Assembly (NCBI GenBank): GCA_013298665.1
Contig: JAAFIK010000016.1
Coordinates: 21,778 to 85,777 of the forward strand
DNA from: Chitinophagales bacterium
Lineage (GTDB): Bacteria > Bacteroidota > Bacteroidia > Chitinophagales > Chitinophagaceae
Length of the DNA: 64,000 bases
Direction of reading: 5' to 3'
Under the pieces are notes generated by a model. It saw nothing but the letters and a program-made list of their open reading frames with translations, was not told the origin of the DNA and did not search any database. The translations under genes were made by a program, and so were the position numbers. Numbering within the stretch: the stretch's first letter is position 1; every line of letters begins with the position of its first letter. This document shows, piece after piece, positions 22,213-32,863 of the stretch.

Positions 22213-23205
22213 ATGGCATTACTGCGTAAAATCAATTCCCGGGCCAAAACGGAGATCAATACCGGTTTTGGTGTCAATTCCACCGATTATGGCGGACGTT
22301 TTGTTGACAAAGACGGGCGGCCGAATATTGGTAAAGTGGGTATCTCCCTGCTCGAACGCATCAGTTGGTTTCATGCCATGCTGGCCTTGCCCCGCTGGAA
22401 ATTTCTTGCACTTATCTTTCTTTTCTACATCATCATCAATTTTGGCTTTGCACTTGTTTACTTTATCATTGGCGTAGAGCATCTCGGCGGACTCGTGACT
22501 ACTTCAAAAATAGAACAGTTTGGAGAAGCCTATTTTTTCAGTGCACAAACCTTTACCACCGTTGGCTATGGCCGCATTAATCCTACAGGTTTTCTGGCCA
22601 GTAGTATCGCAGCCCTTGAAGCGCTGGTTGGTTTACTGTGCTTTGCGCTTGTAACCGGTCTGCTCTACGGACGGTTCAGCAAGCCAACAGCCTATATCCG
22701 TTTCAGCGAAAAAGCCGTTATTGCCCCTTTTAAAGAGGGTATTGGCTTAATGCTGCGTTTAGCACCCTATAAAAACAATAACCTTACTGATGCTGAAGCC
22801 AAACTCTCCCTGGGTATGATGGTGGAGGAAAATGGGAAAATGGTCAATAAATTCTTTCCGCTTGAGTTGGAATTTGCCAGGGTTAACGCACTCTCCCTCA
22901 GTTGGACGATCGTACATCCCATCACCGAAGAAAGCCCATTGTATAAACTGACTCCCGATGATTTTGCTAACCTGCGTGGTGAAGTGCTGGTTTACCTGAA
23001 GGCATTTGATGACATGTTCAGCAATACTGTCGTGGCCCGCTCATCCTATACCTTCCAGGAAATAGTGGTTGGCGCCAAGTTCATTCCCATGTACCACCGC
23101 AGCAGCGATGGCACCCGGACCATACTTGATTTTGATAAACTGAATACATACCAGCCCGCAGACGTGTCATTTGCTTTTGCAGGAGCGGCAGCGGTAAATG
23201 AATAA
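22213..23205 (+). CDS. inward-rectifier (KirBac-type) potassium channel
   Basis: 330 aa; selectivity filter FTTVGYGR, two TMs, C-terminal Ig-like domain. Confidence 0.92.
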   Translation: MALLRKINSRAKTEINTGFGVNSTDYGGRFVDKDGRPNIGKVGISLLERISWFHAMLALPRWKFLALIFLFYIIINFGFALVYFIIGVEHLGGLVTTSKIEQFGEAYFFSAQTFTTVGYGRINPTGFLASSIAALEALVGLLCFALVTGLLYGRFSKPTAYIRFSEKAVIAPFKEGIGLMLRLAPYKNNNLTDAEAKLSLGMMVEENGKMVNKFFPLELEFARVNALSLSWTIVHPITEESPLYKLTPDDFANLRGEVLVYLKAFDDMFSNTVVARSSYTFQEIVVGAKFIPMYHRSSDGTRTILDFDKLNTYQPADVSFAFAGAAAVNE

Positions 23206-23316
23206 GCAAGTATCAGGAGAAGAAGTAGCAAGTATCAGGATGAAATTCTCCTGTGTCTTATATCTTCCGTCTCATATCTTGTGTCTCATATCTTGTGTCT
23301 CACATCTCACATCGCT
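23206..23316. repeat. intergenic repeat copy A (GTAGCAAGTATCAGGA / TCTCATATCTT family)
   Basis: gcaagtatcagga twice, then TCTCATATCTTGTG iterations; related to 26411-26640 and 51745-51880. Confidence 0.65.
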
Positions 23317-24563
23317 TCAGCCATATCCGGAATCTTATCTACTTTATACTCCCCCGCATCTAATTTTTTCTTTGTTTCGCTGAAGGCCTGCAGCGTCAGT
23401 TCAATGTCTTCGTCGCTGTGTGCAGCCGTGGGGATAATCCTGTAAATGATATCGCCCTTGGGAATAATGGGGTAAACAACAATACTACAGAAAATATGAT
23501 AGTTTTCACGGAGATCCATGACCATGGCCGTAGCCTCGGGTACGTCCCCTTTCATATAGATGGGTGTTACCGGGCTGCTGGTATTACCGATGTCGAAGCC
23601 GCGGTCTTTAAGACCCGTCTGCAGCTTACGTACATTGTGCCAAAGCTTTTCGCGGAGTTCAGGCATTGTTTTCACCATTTCCATGCGTTTGAGCATACCC
23701 TCCACAATCAGCAGGGGGAGGCTTTTGGCAAAGATCTGGCTGCGCGTGTTGTAACGCAGGTATTTGATGACACCTTTGGGGCCACTGATAAAGGCACCAA
23801 TACTGCCCATGCTTTTTACAAAGGTGCTGAAGTAAAGATCGATGCCTTCCTGGCAACCCTGTGCCTCGTCTGCACCCGCGCCGGTAGGACCCATATAACC
23901 AAAGCCGTGCGCATCATCAATCAGTATGCGGAATTCATATTTCTCTTTCAGCGCTACTATTTCTTTCAGTATACCCTGCTCACCATCCATACCAAATACC
24001 CCTTCCGTAATCAGGAGGATGCCGCCGCCATTCTTTGCCGCCAGTTCTGTGGCACGGAGCAGTTGTTTTTCACAGTCGGCAATATCGTTGTGTTTGAATG
24101 CGTAGCGGTGACCCATGTGGAGCCTTACACCATCTACGATACAGGCATGAGATTCCGCGTCATACACAATCACATCCCGGCGGTTGACGAGTGCGTCAAT
24201 ACAACTCATGATCCCCTGGTAGCCAAAATTGAGCAGCATGGTGTCTTCCCGCTGTACAAACGCACTGATCACCCGTTCCAGTTCATCGTGTTTCAGGGTA
24301 TTTCCGCTCATCATACGCGCGCCCATCGGGTTGCCCATGCCATACATGGCTGCTGCCTTGGTATCAATATCGCGCACCTCAGGGTGGTTGACTAAGCCAA
24401 GGTAATTGTTCAGGCTCCAGACAATCATCTCCTTGCCCCTGAACGTCATGTGCGGACCTAATTCGCCCTCTAATTTGGGAAACGCAAAATAGCCGTGCGC
24501 CCTGTCCATGTGCTGGCCGATAGGGCCGCCATCCTTTACTAATTTCTCAAAAACATCTGCCAT
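23307..24563 (-). CDS. alpha-oxoamine synthase family PLP enzyme (serine palmitoyltransferase-like)
   Basis: 418 aa; NNYLGLVNHPEV, YDAESHACIVDGVR, ILIDDAHGFGYMGPTGAGADE, FSTFVKSMGSIGAFISG. Confidence 0.85.
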   Translation of the reverse strand: MADVFEKLVKDGGPIGQHMDRAHGYFAFPKLEGELGPHMTFRGKEMIVWSLNNYLGLVNHPEVRDIDTKAAAMYGMGNPMGARMMSGNTLKHDELERVISAFVQREDTMLLNFGYQGIMSCIDALVNRRDVIVYDAESHACIVDGVRLHMGHRYAFKHNDIADCEKQLLRATELAAKNGGGILLITEGVFGMDGEQGILKEIVALKEKYEFRILIDDAHGFGYMGPTGAGADEAQGCQEGIDLYFSTFVKSMGSIGAFISGPKGVIKYLRYNTRSQIFAKSLPLLIVEGMLKRMEMVKTMPELREKLWHNVRKLQTGLKDRGFDIGNTSSPVTPIYMKGDVPEATAMVMDLRENYHIFCSIVVYPIIPKGDIIYRIIPTAAHSDEDIELTLQAFSETKKKLDAGEYKVDKIPDMAEAM

Positions 24564-24763
24564 AATGTAAATACCAATGTTGATTCAGAATAAATATAGT
24601 GTAGTATTGCCCAAAAAGGCACCAGGCCCTTTCTCATGCAAAATTGGCGCAAAGGTAAGGCAAACGGGCGAATCCTGAAATACACCCCCTTTGCCCGGTG
24701 TTCACACAAGCATCATACGGCAGAAAGGGGAACCGCCCCTTATCTTTGTACAAAATCTTGTAT

Positions 24764-26410
24764 ATGCTGCTTCGCTCATGTATCCTGATGCTTGTTTTAA
24801 GTCTTTTCGCCCCGGCTTTGTCTGCCCAGGTGAGCCCTAAAGCCACGATTCCGGATAAACCCAAACTGGTGGTGGGTTTTGTCGTGGACCAGATGCGGTG
24901 GGATTTTCTCTACCGTTATGCTGCCCGCTATGGTAAAGACGGTTTTAAGCGGCTGTTGCGCGAGGGCTTCAGTTGTGAGAATACCCTCATCCCTTATGCC
25001 CCCACTGTTACCGCCTGTGGCCATACCTGTATTTATACCGGCAGCTTACCCGCCATTCATGGTATTACCGGCAACAACTGGTGGGACAATCAACTGAACC
25101 GGGACATGTACTGCAGCGAAGATAAACAGGTGCAAACCGTGGGTACAGATACAAAGGCCGGTCAGATGAGTCCGCGCAATATGCTCACCACCACCATTGG
25201 CGATGAGCTGCGCCTGGCCACCAATTTCCGCAGTAAGGTGATCGGCATTGCCATTAAAGACAGGGGTGCCATACTTCCTGCCGGGCACAGCGCTGATGCG
25301 GCCTACTGGTATGACGGGGATAAGGGCAAATGGATTACGAGCACCTATTATATGCAAACACTGCCCGATTGGGTAAATGTATTCAATAACCGCAACCTGC
25401 CCGACAGCCTGATGGCACTGAACTGGAATACACTTTACCCCGTTAATACCTATATACAGAGCGACCGGGATACAGCCATTTACGAGGGTCGGTATGCCGG
25501 TGAGACCAATAGTGATTTTCCGCACAATTTTTCCAGCCTGGGCAATAAAAAATATGGTGTCATCCGCGCTACGCCACATGGCAATACCCTTACACTGGCA
25601 TTTGCCAGAGCGGCTGTAGAAGCCGAACAGTTGGGCAGCAGGGGGGAGACGGATATGCTGACCGTAAGTTGTTCTTCCACGGATTATGTGGGTCACCAGT
25701 TTGGCCCCAACAGCATTGAGAACGAAGATGATTACCTGCGCCTTGATAAGGAACTGGGGGACTTTCTCCGCTTTCTGGATGCCAGACTGGGCAAAGGCAA
25801 TTACCTCTTTTTTCTTTCTGCCGATCATGGGGTAGCACATACCCCCGGTTTTCTTAAAGTGCATCAACTGCCCGGAAGACCATTTGACGATATGGCCATG
25901 GTGACGGAACTGAACCGCAGGATCAGGGCGCAGTTTGGCGTGGATAAGCTGATTACCTCATCACACAACTACCAGTTGAGTTTTAATGCAACCCTTATGG
26001 ATTCATTACAACTCAACCGCGACGCCATCGTAGCCTTTCTTTTGCCCATTGTCAAAAAAGTACCGGGTATTGCCAACGCCTTCGATATTACCCGGCTTAT
26101 GCAAACAACATTGCCCGAAGTGCAGCGTAAAATGTTCAGCAACGGATATTTCCACCAGCGCTGCGGGGAGATACAATTTGTATTGCAGCCCGGCTGGATC
26201 GATGGCAGTGCTACAGGTACCACGCATGGACTCTGGAACCCTTATGATGCGCATATTCCCTTAGTGTGGATGGGCTGGAAGGTTAAACCCGGTAAACTCA
26301 ACCGGGAGACGTATATGACAGATATTGCTCCTACCATAGCAGGCATGTTGCAGGTGCAGATGCCCAGCGGCAGTGCAGGGCAGGTGATCGCAGAAGTGAT
26401 GGGGTATTGA
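24764..26410 (+). CDS. secreted alkaline phosphatase superfamily protein (PafA/NPP-like)
   Basis: Signal peptide; FVVDQMRWDFLYRY, APTVTACGHTCIYTGSLPAIHGITGNNWWD, FLSADHGVAHTPGF, THGLWNPYDAHIPLVWMGWKV. Confidence 0.9.
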   Translation: MLLRSCILMLVLSLFAPALSAQVSPKATIPDKPKLVVGFVVDQMRWDFLYRYAARYGKDGFKRLLREGFSCENTLIPYAPTVTACGHTCIYTGSLPAIHGITGNNWWDNQLNRDMYCSEDKQVQTVGTDTKAGQMSPRNMLTTTIGDELRLATNFRSKVIGIAIKDRGAILPAGHSADAAYWYDGDKGKWITSTYYMQTLPDWVNVFNNRNLPDSLMALNWNTLYPVNTYIQSDRDTAIYEGRYAGETNSDFPHNFSSLGNKKYGVIRATPHGNTLTLAFARAAVEAEQLGSRGETDMLTVSCSSTDYVGHQFGPNSIENEDDYLRLDKELGDFLRFLDARLGKGNYLFFLSADHGVAHTPGFLKVHQLPGRPFDDMAMVTELNRRIRAQFGVDKLITSSHNYQLSFNATLMDSLQLNRDAIVAFLLPIVKKVPGIANAFDITRLMQTTLPEVQRKMFSNGYFHQRCGEIQFVLQPGWIDGSATGTTHGLWNPYDAHIPLVWMGWKVKPGKLNRETYMTDIAPTIAGMLQVQMPSGSAGQVIAEVMGY

Positions 26411-26640
26411 GTAGTTAGACGTTAGTAGCAGGATGTGAGAGGCAAGATATGAGAAGAGATGTGAGATATAAGATATGAGATGCGAGAGAGAGACTGTTCT
26501 CGTCCTGCTACTTGCTACATTTTATCGGGCTACTTTTCAAGATATGAGAAGAGATGTGAGATCAGGGAAGTGCTGATGTCATTCTCTGGTTACCTGTAAT
26601 GCCCCTGCCTAAGCTGCACTTTCTTGCTACTTGCTACTGG
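26411..26640. repeat. intergenic repeat copy B (AAGATATGAGA / CCTGCTACTTGCTAC family)
   Basis: Two aagatatgagaagagatgtgagat blocks (identical 22+ bp), plus cctgctacttgctac. Confidence 0.7.
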
Positions 26641-26656
26641 GTACTAAGTACTGTAT

Positions 26657-27352
26657 TCATGGCTTTACCAACCCGTTCCGCACCGCATACATGGCTAAGC
26701 TCACCCTGTTTTTTACCTTAAACCGCAGGAACAGGCTTTCGCGGTAGCCCTCAATCGTTTTTACGCTCAGTTGCATCTTTTCGGATATCTGGAGATAGGT
26801 CAGTTCAGTGCAGGAGAGTTTGATGAATTCCCTTTCGTTTTCTGTGAGTTTTGCGAGGATGGCTTCATCTTTGGGGTCGGCAGGATTGTTTTTGGTTTCT
26901 TCATCGCTCCAGATTACCTCCGCCATAACGGCCGATACCTGGTCTGCATAATATACCCCACCCGCCGCAATCGCTTCGAGGGCGTTGTGGATGTCTTCCA
27001 CTTCAATATCTTTGGTGAGGTAGCCCTTTACCTTGAGTTTGAGCATACGAAGTATCTTATCTTTCGACTCAAACATGGATATCACCAGTATCCTGATTTC
27101 GGGGAAAGAGCGCAGCAGCCAGTCCACCGTTTCATAGCCATCCATATCCGGCATGTCGATGTCCATGAGGATGATATCGGGCAGGTTTTTACGGTTGAGT
27201 TTATCTTTGAGGTCGTATCCGTTTTCCGCTTCAAAGAGGATGGAGTACCTGCTCTCGGCGTCGCCCATATTGATGAGTTTGATGAGGCCTTTGCGGAAAA
27301 GGTTGTGGTCGTCTACAATGCCCAGTTTGATGGGGGTGGTTTGTGTTGTCAT
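26657..27352 (-). CDS. NarL/LuxR-type response regulator
   Basis: 231 aa; receiver IKLGIVDDHNLFRKGL...DIILMDIDMPDMDGYE; LuxR-type HTH SCTELTYLQISEKMQLSVKTIEGYRESLFLRFKVKNR. Confidence 0.93.
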   Translation of the reverse strand: MTTQTTPIKLGIVDDHNLFRKGLIKLINMGDAESRYSILFEAENGYDLKDKLNRKNLPDIILMDIDMPDMDGYETVDWLLRSFPEIRILVISMFESKDKILRMLKLKVKGYLTKDIEVEDIHNALEAIAAGGVYYADQVSAVMAEVIWSDEETKNNPADPKDEAILAKLTENEREFIKLSCTELTYLQISEKMQLSVKTIEGYRESLFLRFKVKNRVSLAMYAVRNGLVKP

Positions 27353-28167
27353 GCTGTAGTATGGTTTGGTGGTGCGGGGATGTTGATGATAAAGCTGGAG
27401 CCATTGCCCGGGTGGCTTTCGATGGTGAGTGTACCCTGTATAAGTTTGGCCCGTTTGCGGATGTTGAGCAAACCCGTACTTCTTTTGGCAGCGCTGGCCG
27501 CAAGGGCTGCTTCAGGATCGAAGCCGACGCCATTGTCCTGAATCTCTACAGTAAATAATTCGGGCGTAAAATAGAGGAGTACACCTACATTGGTGGCATC
27601 GGCATGGGTAACGATATTGTTGAGGATTTCCTGGCAGAGCCGGAAGAGGATGATTTCGTTTTCGGGAGCGAGGCGGTACTCCTGTCCCGTTTTGGTGAAG
27701 CTGATCTTATAGTTCATCACCTTGCTGAGGCGGTTGAGTTCGTTGTTGATGGCATCAAGAAAGCCGATGTGCATGATATGGTCGGTATTGAGGCTGCTGT
27801 TGAGCGCCCGTATTTCGGTGAGCAATTGTTTGGCCATGGCCCGGGTTTCATTGATTTTTTCCTTTACCGGTTCTGAAGCGAGGAGGCTGAGTTCCTGGAG
27901 GTGTATATTGATCAGTGAGGCACCATGCCCGATATTGGCGTGGAGTTCCTTGCCGATATGGTCTAAGGTCTGCTCCTGTATATCGAGTTTTGATTGCAGG
28001 AGGGTTTGGCTGAAAGATTCGCGGAGTTCGAGGAGTTCCTGTTGGTGTCGGAATCGTTTCTGCTGGTAGAGAAAAATGTAGCGGGTAGCAACAGCCCCCA
28101 CGATGAATAGGAAGATGGTACTGATGGCAATGGTTTGGCTGATTATTTCTGTCGGGGAGTTGGGCAT
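27349..28167 (-). CDS. NarX/DesK-type sensor histidine kinase
   Basis: 272 aa; HIGKELHANIGHGASLINI, HATPASE LCQEILNNIVTHADATNV, DNGVGFDPEAALAASAAKRSTGLLNIRKRAKLIQG. Confidence 0.9.
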   Translation of the reverse strand: MPNSPTEIISQTIAISTIFLFIVGAVATRYIFLYQQKRFRHQQELLELRESFSQTLLQSKLDIQEQTLDHIGKELHANIGHGASLINIHLQELSLLASEPVKEKINETRAMAKQLLTEIRALNSSLNTDHIMHIGFLDAINNELNRLSKVMNYKISFTKTGQEYRLAPENEIILFRLCQEILNNIVTHADATNVGVLLYFTPELFTVEIQDNGVGFDPEAALAASAAKRSTGLLNIRKRAKLIQGTLTIESHPGNGSSFIINIPAPPNHTTA

Positions 28168-28817
28168 AGGAAGGCAATTGAGAAAAGAAGGTACATGACG
28201 ATTATAAATCCTTGATAAAGATAAAGGAAGGCTCTTGGAAAAGAACCTATGTTCTGTTGATATAAGGCATTAATGTTCAGGATATAAGGAATATTTAGCA
28301 AGTGAAAAATACACGCTCCGAAAGATATCCAAACCATTGGCTGTTTGGAAAGTTTAATGATTTCATCTTTACGCCTCAACTCTTCGAAGTAACCCAAGGC
28401 AAGTAAGATAACAATCAGGTCGGCAAGTACATGACTATGGCTATTGACTACCGTTAGTTTTTGCCAAAATGTAAAATTCAATATGGCGAAAATGCTGAAT
28501 ACGCCTGCTGTCCATACTATAGCTTTTCTTATCCATCTGATTGTTATAGTCAGGTAATACATCGACATATATAATAGATACTGAGGTACAATCGAAAGGG
28601 TGTAAATCCAGATATTATTGGGAATTACTTTACCACCGCTTAAATTATACTGATGATATACCCAGGCTCTTGCATAGATTTCAGTTGCAAGTGCAAGAAA
28701 GAGCAGGATCGAAAACAGTTTGTATGCCAATGGCCAACCCAGCCCGAATGTCCTCAGGCTGAGTATAGCGCTTATAATGATTGGCAGAAAATATATGTGT
28801 TGTAACAAAAAGGTCAT
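28143..28817 (-). CDS. hypothetical multi-pass membrane protein
   Basis: 224 aa, about 6-7 TMs, overlaps histidine kinase start. Confidence 0.75.
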   Translation of the reverse strand: MTFLLQHIYFLPIIISAILSLRTFGLGWPLAYKLFSILLFLALATEIYARAWVYHQYNLSGGKVIPNNIWIYTLSIVPQYLLYMSMYYLTITIRWIRKAIVWTAGVFSIFAILNFTFWQKLTVVNSHSHVLADLIVILLALGYFEELRRKDEIIKLSKQPMVWISFGACIFHLLNIPYILNINALYQQNIGSFPRAFLYLYQGFIIVMYLLFSIAFLCPTPRQK

Positions 28818-28821
28818 GGGA

Positions 28822-29316
28822 CTAAGTTACTGAATAATCCGGGAAATCATCACCTCCGGTTATCTTGGTCATGGGCGGACAATAGCCGCCAAAGTTAAAA
28901 TGTTTATCTACCCGTTGGTCATAGAGAGTCTTTCTCTCTTTATAGTCAGGCTCTTTATGGTAAATAATGTTTTCATGGCAGTCGTCTGTACCTCCTTTAC
29001 GTGTAAGTACCATCAGTAGGCACAATTGTCCTGCTGCCGTTGCATATTGCGCTTTGGCGTCCGATTCATGCTCCTTTTTTACTTCCTTTTCGCCAAAGTA
29101 AATACGCATGCCATCAGCACCCATCGTCTCCATCTCATCTAACCAGGTTTGGACGTGTTCTCTTGAGTACCAAATCCATCTGGTTTCCTCCCTGGTTTCA
29201 TCTTTCTCTTTCATGGCTTTTGTGAGTGCAGCGTGTTTTCCTTTGATGTACAATTTCACTCTTTCGTTAATAGTGTCATAATCTTCAAAAATTCCCGGTA
29301 ATGGTTTGACTGGCAT
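28822..29316 (-). CDS. hypothetical protein
   Basis: 164-aa ORF, soluble, charged. Confidence 0.7.
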   Translation of the reverse strand: MPVKPLPGIFEDYDTINERVKLYIKGKHAALTKAMKEKDETREETRWIWYSREHVQTWLDEMETMGADGMRIYFGEKEVKKEHESDAKAQYATAAGQLCLLMVLTRKGGTDDCHENIIYHKEPDYKERKTLYDQRVDKHFNFGGYCPPMTKITGGDDFPDYSVT

Positions 29317-29573
29317 AGTGTTAAATTTTAATGGTAAAATAATAATTCAATAGCTAAATTATACAGTACAGTCAGGGGAAAAAACCGGTATTTTTCAAAT
29401 TACTCCATATGACGATTTAACCGGGTTTTTCCGCAACAAAAAGGGTTTTTTTCCGAGAAAAAAAATATCAAATCTTTGAGCAGCCAACAGATATACGATT
29501 GTTGTTGCCTCAGGCAACATAATCGGGCAGTAAATATCTGAATAACCGGATTTTTAAATACTAAAATAAATAT

Positions 29574-30539
29574 ATGAGTAAAAAAGCACTCATTGTCGGG
29601 ATCAATAAATACCCCGCAAGCCCATTGAGTTATTGTATTAATGATGCAAAAGCCATTAATGACCTTCTTCTATGGAATGAAGATGGTTCCTCAAATTTCA
29701 GTACGGATGTATATACAGATATTCCTGCAAAGGCGATGCTTAAGGAATATTTATATGAGTTGTTCAGGCACGAACATGAAATTGCCCTGTTCTATTTCTC
29801 CGGTCATGGTTGTGAAGATGAGTGCGGTTTTCATATTGCAACAAGGGACGGAGTACCCAATGACGTAGGGGTATCTATGAGCGATTTAATGATTATGGTT
29901 AACGGCTCTCCTGCAAAGAATAAAATTATAATTCTCGATTGTTGCCATGCTGGTGGGTTTGGTGAATGTCATAAGTCAAGCGGTACTGCTATTTACCTGC
30001 ATGATGGCATAACAGTGTTACTCGCCAGCAAAGCTAAAGAGAAGGCTTACGAAGTGAATGGTCATGGAATATTTACCAATTTATTGTTAGAAGCATTAAA
30101 AGGCGGTGCTGCCGACCTCAATGGGGATATTACGCCTGGCAGTATCTATGCTTTTGTTGACAAAGCACTTGGCCGCCACCAGCAGCGACCCGTATTTAAA
30201 ACCAATGTTTCTGAGTTTGTGTCACTCCGTAAAGTGATACCACAGGTTTCGGGTGATGTGTTGCAGCAAATCGCTGAGTTGTTCCCAACGGCGGGGTACT
30301 CATTCCCGCTCGATCCTTCGTTTGAATTTAAAAACGACCCTAAGGAAAAGCAGGAACCCATTGAGCCTTATGCAAAAGAAGAGAATGTAAAAAAACTGAA
30401 GGACTTACAAAAACTGACAGGCATCGGACTGGTGGCACCTGAAGGGGAAGACCATATGTATTTCGCTGCCATGCATTCTAAATCCTGTAGGCTCACACCA
30501 TTGGGGCAGCATTACTGGAGGCTGATGCGGAAGAAATAA
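29574..30539 (+). CDS. caspase-family (C14) protease with C-terminal helical/winged-helix-like domain
   Basis: 321 aa; MSKKALIVGINKYP, His motif IALFYFSGHG, Cys motif KIIILDCCHAGG. Confidence 0.93.
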   Translation: MSKKALIVGINKYPASPLSYCINDAKAINDLLLWNEDGSSNFSTDVYTDIPAKAMLKEYLYELFRHEHEIALFYFSGHGCEDECGFHIATRDGVPNDVGVSMSDLMIMVNGSPAKNKIIILDCCHAGGFGECHKSSGTAIYLHDGITVLLASKAKEKAYEVNGHGIFTNLLLEALKGGAADLNGDITPGSIYAFVDKALGRHQQRPVFKTNVSEFVSLRKVIPQVSGDVLQQIAELFPTAGYSFPLDPSFEFKNDPKEKQEPIEPYAKEENVKKLKDLQKLTGIGLVAPEGEDHMYFAAMHSKSCRLTPLGQHYWRLMRKK

Positions 30540-30592
30540 ATCATTGAAGTTAATATATGGCCATTACCGGTTTTACATTTTGAGGAATAATT

Positions 30593-31690
30593 ATGTATAA
30601 GTATGATATTGCTTTTTCAGTTGCTGAAGAAGACCTTGGTATAGCTAAACAGATTGCAGATGAACTCAGGAAGCTGGGGGTGAATTATTATCTATATACC
30701 GAACAACATGCAGAGAAATTAGGCAAGACAATACTTCAGATTACACTTGATGTTTACAAAGGCGGAACAAGATGTGTATTAATGCTTACCAGTCGTATTT
30801 TTTCAGAAAAATACTGGGCAGGTATAGAAGCGCAGGTCATTCAGACACAATCGCAAAAAAACGAAGACTTCATCTTTAGAATAAAGATTGATGAAACACC
30901 AATTGATGGGATAAGTAAATACTTGTATTCGTTGGTATGGAATAATAATCCTAAAGAGATTGCCGAAACGATTAGTAATAAGATCCAACTGATGAGGCGG
31001 GAGGAGAGTGTAAAGGCTGGTGCCGACATTAGGGCCGGTAAAAAGCCTGATCAATCGTGGATCAGGAGAAATATCCCCAAAGTAGCCATAGCAACGGCGT
31101 TAACTCTTCTGCTTACTTTATTGCTAGGGTTAGTTTTTCCTGAACAACAAGGGGCTATTCTCTCCGGCAATTTAACGTACATAAATAGCTTCAAGCTCCC
31201 GGAAGCCATTACTAAGCTGAAGGGGAAAGTTGTAAAAGCACAAAGTGATAATCCTGTACACCCCGAAATGATTGCTAAACCAATTATGACTAATACACGT
31301 GCCGACTCATCAAAGTATCGTTCTTCTACTAATGCCTTACGTAGCGTTGCAGATTATTGTGTGCTGGTTAATGGTAATAATAGCGAACTGAACCATGCTG
31401 TAAATGTGGGTATCAAGCAAATCATGCTTGGTAAGGGTTTGATTGTTAATGCTGATCCTGTCAATGCAAAGCTAACAGTGAGGGTAGTACTTCAAGAAGA
31501 AACGACTAAATCAGAATCAGTAAATGGGGTATTTGCTACAAGTTGTAATTATCAGTATGAGATTATCAATCAGTCCGGACAATCAAAAGCTTCAGAGTCG
31601 GGCACTTCCAGATTGCCGGGCTTTAGGGTATCGGATAACCTTGCTAAAATTTCTGTGGAAATTGTCAATAAAATTAATGCTGTTTTATGA
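30593..31690 (+). CDS. N-terminal TIR-like domain, TM segment, predicted extracytoplasmic C-terminal domain
   Basis: 365 aa; YDIAFSVAEEDLGIAKQIADELRKLGVNYYLYTEQ...CVLMLTSRIFSEKYWAGIEAQV; TM VAIATALTLLLTLLLGLVF. Confidence 0.8.
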   Translation: MYKYDIAFSVAEEDLGIAKQIADELRKLGVNYYLYTEQHAEKLGKTILQITLDVYKGGTRCVLMLTSRIFSEKYWAGIEAQVIQTQSQKNEDFIFRIKIDETPIDGISKYLYSLVWNNNPKEIAETISNKIQLMRREESVKAGADIRAGKKPDQSWIRRNIPKVAIATALTLLLTLLLGLVFPEQQGAILSGNLTYINSFKLPEAITKLKGKVVKAQSDNPVHPEMIAKPIMTNTRADSSKYRSSTNALRSVADYCVLVNGNNSELNHAVNVGIKQIMLGKGLIVNADPVNAKLTVRVVLQEETTKSESVNGVFATSCNYQYEIINQSGQSKASESGTSRLPGFRVSDNLAKISVEIVNKINAVL

Positions 31691-32739
31691 GATTCTTTTT
31701 AACCTGTGGATTTATTTTTCTGTCAGTATCTTGTTTTTCCCAACGGGATGTAGTTAGTACAAAGGATAGCCTTAGATATTTTCTGTATAAACTGGTTAAT
31801 AAAGCACTGACAAAAAAACGGTTCAAAAAATTAGTCGTTCTGGATTTTACTGATCCATTAAGAAAACAAAGCAGAATCGGTATCTATGTTGCAGATCAGC
31901 TTTCTATCTATGCGACTGATGTTGATTCTGTTACCACCCTTGACAGACAAAATCTGGAGTCAATTATACAGGAACATAAATTAAAGGATAAGGATTTCCT
32001 GATTGATCCTAAAGCCTTGCAGGAGTTTGGTAAATTTTCGGGTGCTGAAGTATTGGTTGTAGGTAAAGTGGCTGTTTTTGAAAATGAATGTAGTATTCAG
32101 TTATACCTTAAAGTTGTTGACATAACTACCGCTCAAACGCTTTCGGCTGCGGAGGAGTATATTCCGGTGGATAAGCGTTTTCGGGATATATCCGGTCTTA
32201 CTTTAAACTGTTCTGGTGGTAGTGAGGATGCTGCTGCCAAGCCGGGAAAAGGGTATACTCGTCCGGTCGTAACTAATGAACAATATAATAACCCACAGGA
32301 GTTACAGGATGCCGGATGTGAAGATAATAATGCGGGAACCTGCTGTTTTTTTAATTCTACATCCCAGGATATGGTCGTTATACTTTACAAAGTACCACTA
32401 AAGGATAATACTACCCGTCAGGAACTTGAGTATGGCCCGAATGAACAGGTTAAAGTGAAACCTAAGGAAACCAAGTGCATGTATAAATTACCGGCAGGCT
32501 ACTCTTATCGCTTTGATGTGATTGTTGCCCAGAATAATTCTAATGATAAGGAAGTAGAATACTTTGATTATGGCAGTATTATGATATTAAAATGTTTGTC
32601 GAAAACTTATACTATTCGAAGTATAGTAACAACAAGAACAACCAATGCGGTTAGAGAAATTTCGAGACAAGGTGCAGGTAAAATATTAGATAAGGGATTA
32701 GAGATTTTAAAGGGTAAGGTAAAAGGGATTAAACTTTAG
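31687..32739 (+). CDS. secreted/lipoprotein-like protein with CsgG/FlgO-like domain
   Basis: 350 aa; signal MRFFLTCGFIFLSVSCFS; KLVVLDFTDPLRKQSRIGIYVADQLS...LDRQNLESIIQEHKL...GAEVLVVGKV; ATGA overlap with upstream gene. Confidence 0.7.
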   Translation: MRFFLTCGFIFLSVSCFSQRDVVSTKDSLRYFLYKLVNKALTKKRFKKLVVLDFTDPLRKQSRIGIYVADQLSIYATDVDSVTTLDRQNLESIIQEHKLKDKDFLIDPKALQEFGKFSGAEVLVVGKVAVFENECSIQLYLKVVDITTAQTLSAAEEYIPVDKRFRDISGLTLNCSGGSEDAAAKPGKGYTRPVVTNEQYNNPQELQDAGCEDNNAGTCCFFNSTSQDMVVILYKVPLKDNTTRQELEYGPNEQVKVKPKETKCMYKLPAGYSYRFDVIVAQNNSNDKEVEYFDYGSIMILKCLSKTYTIRSIVTTRTTNAVREISRQGAGKILDKGLEILKGKVKGIKL

Positions 32740-32863
32740 CTTGCCGCCGGATTATCGTTGAGTATTTCAAAAGGTAATTTTGGCCGTATACTATTGATTT
32801 CTATCTATGGGAATACCTTATTTGCCAGTTTTTGAATATGCTGTAGTATAATAACGTGATATC

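Noticed and set aside
23418-24395. 325-aa plus-strand ORF
   Set aside because: Lies fully antisense to the SPT-like gene at 23307-24563; composition is a shadow of the coding strand.
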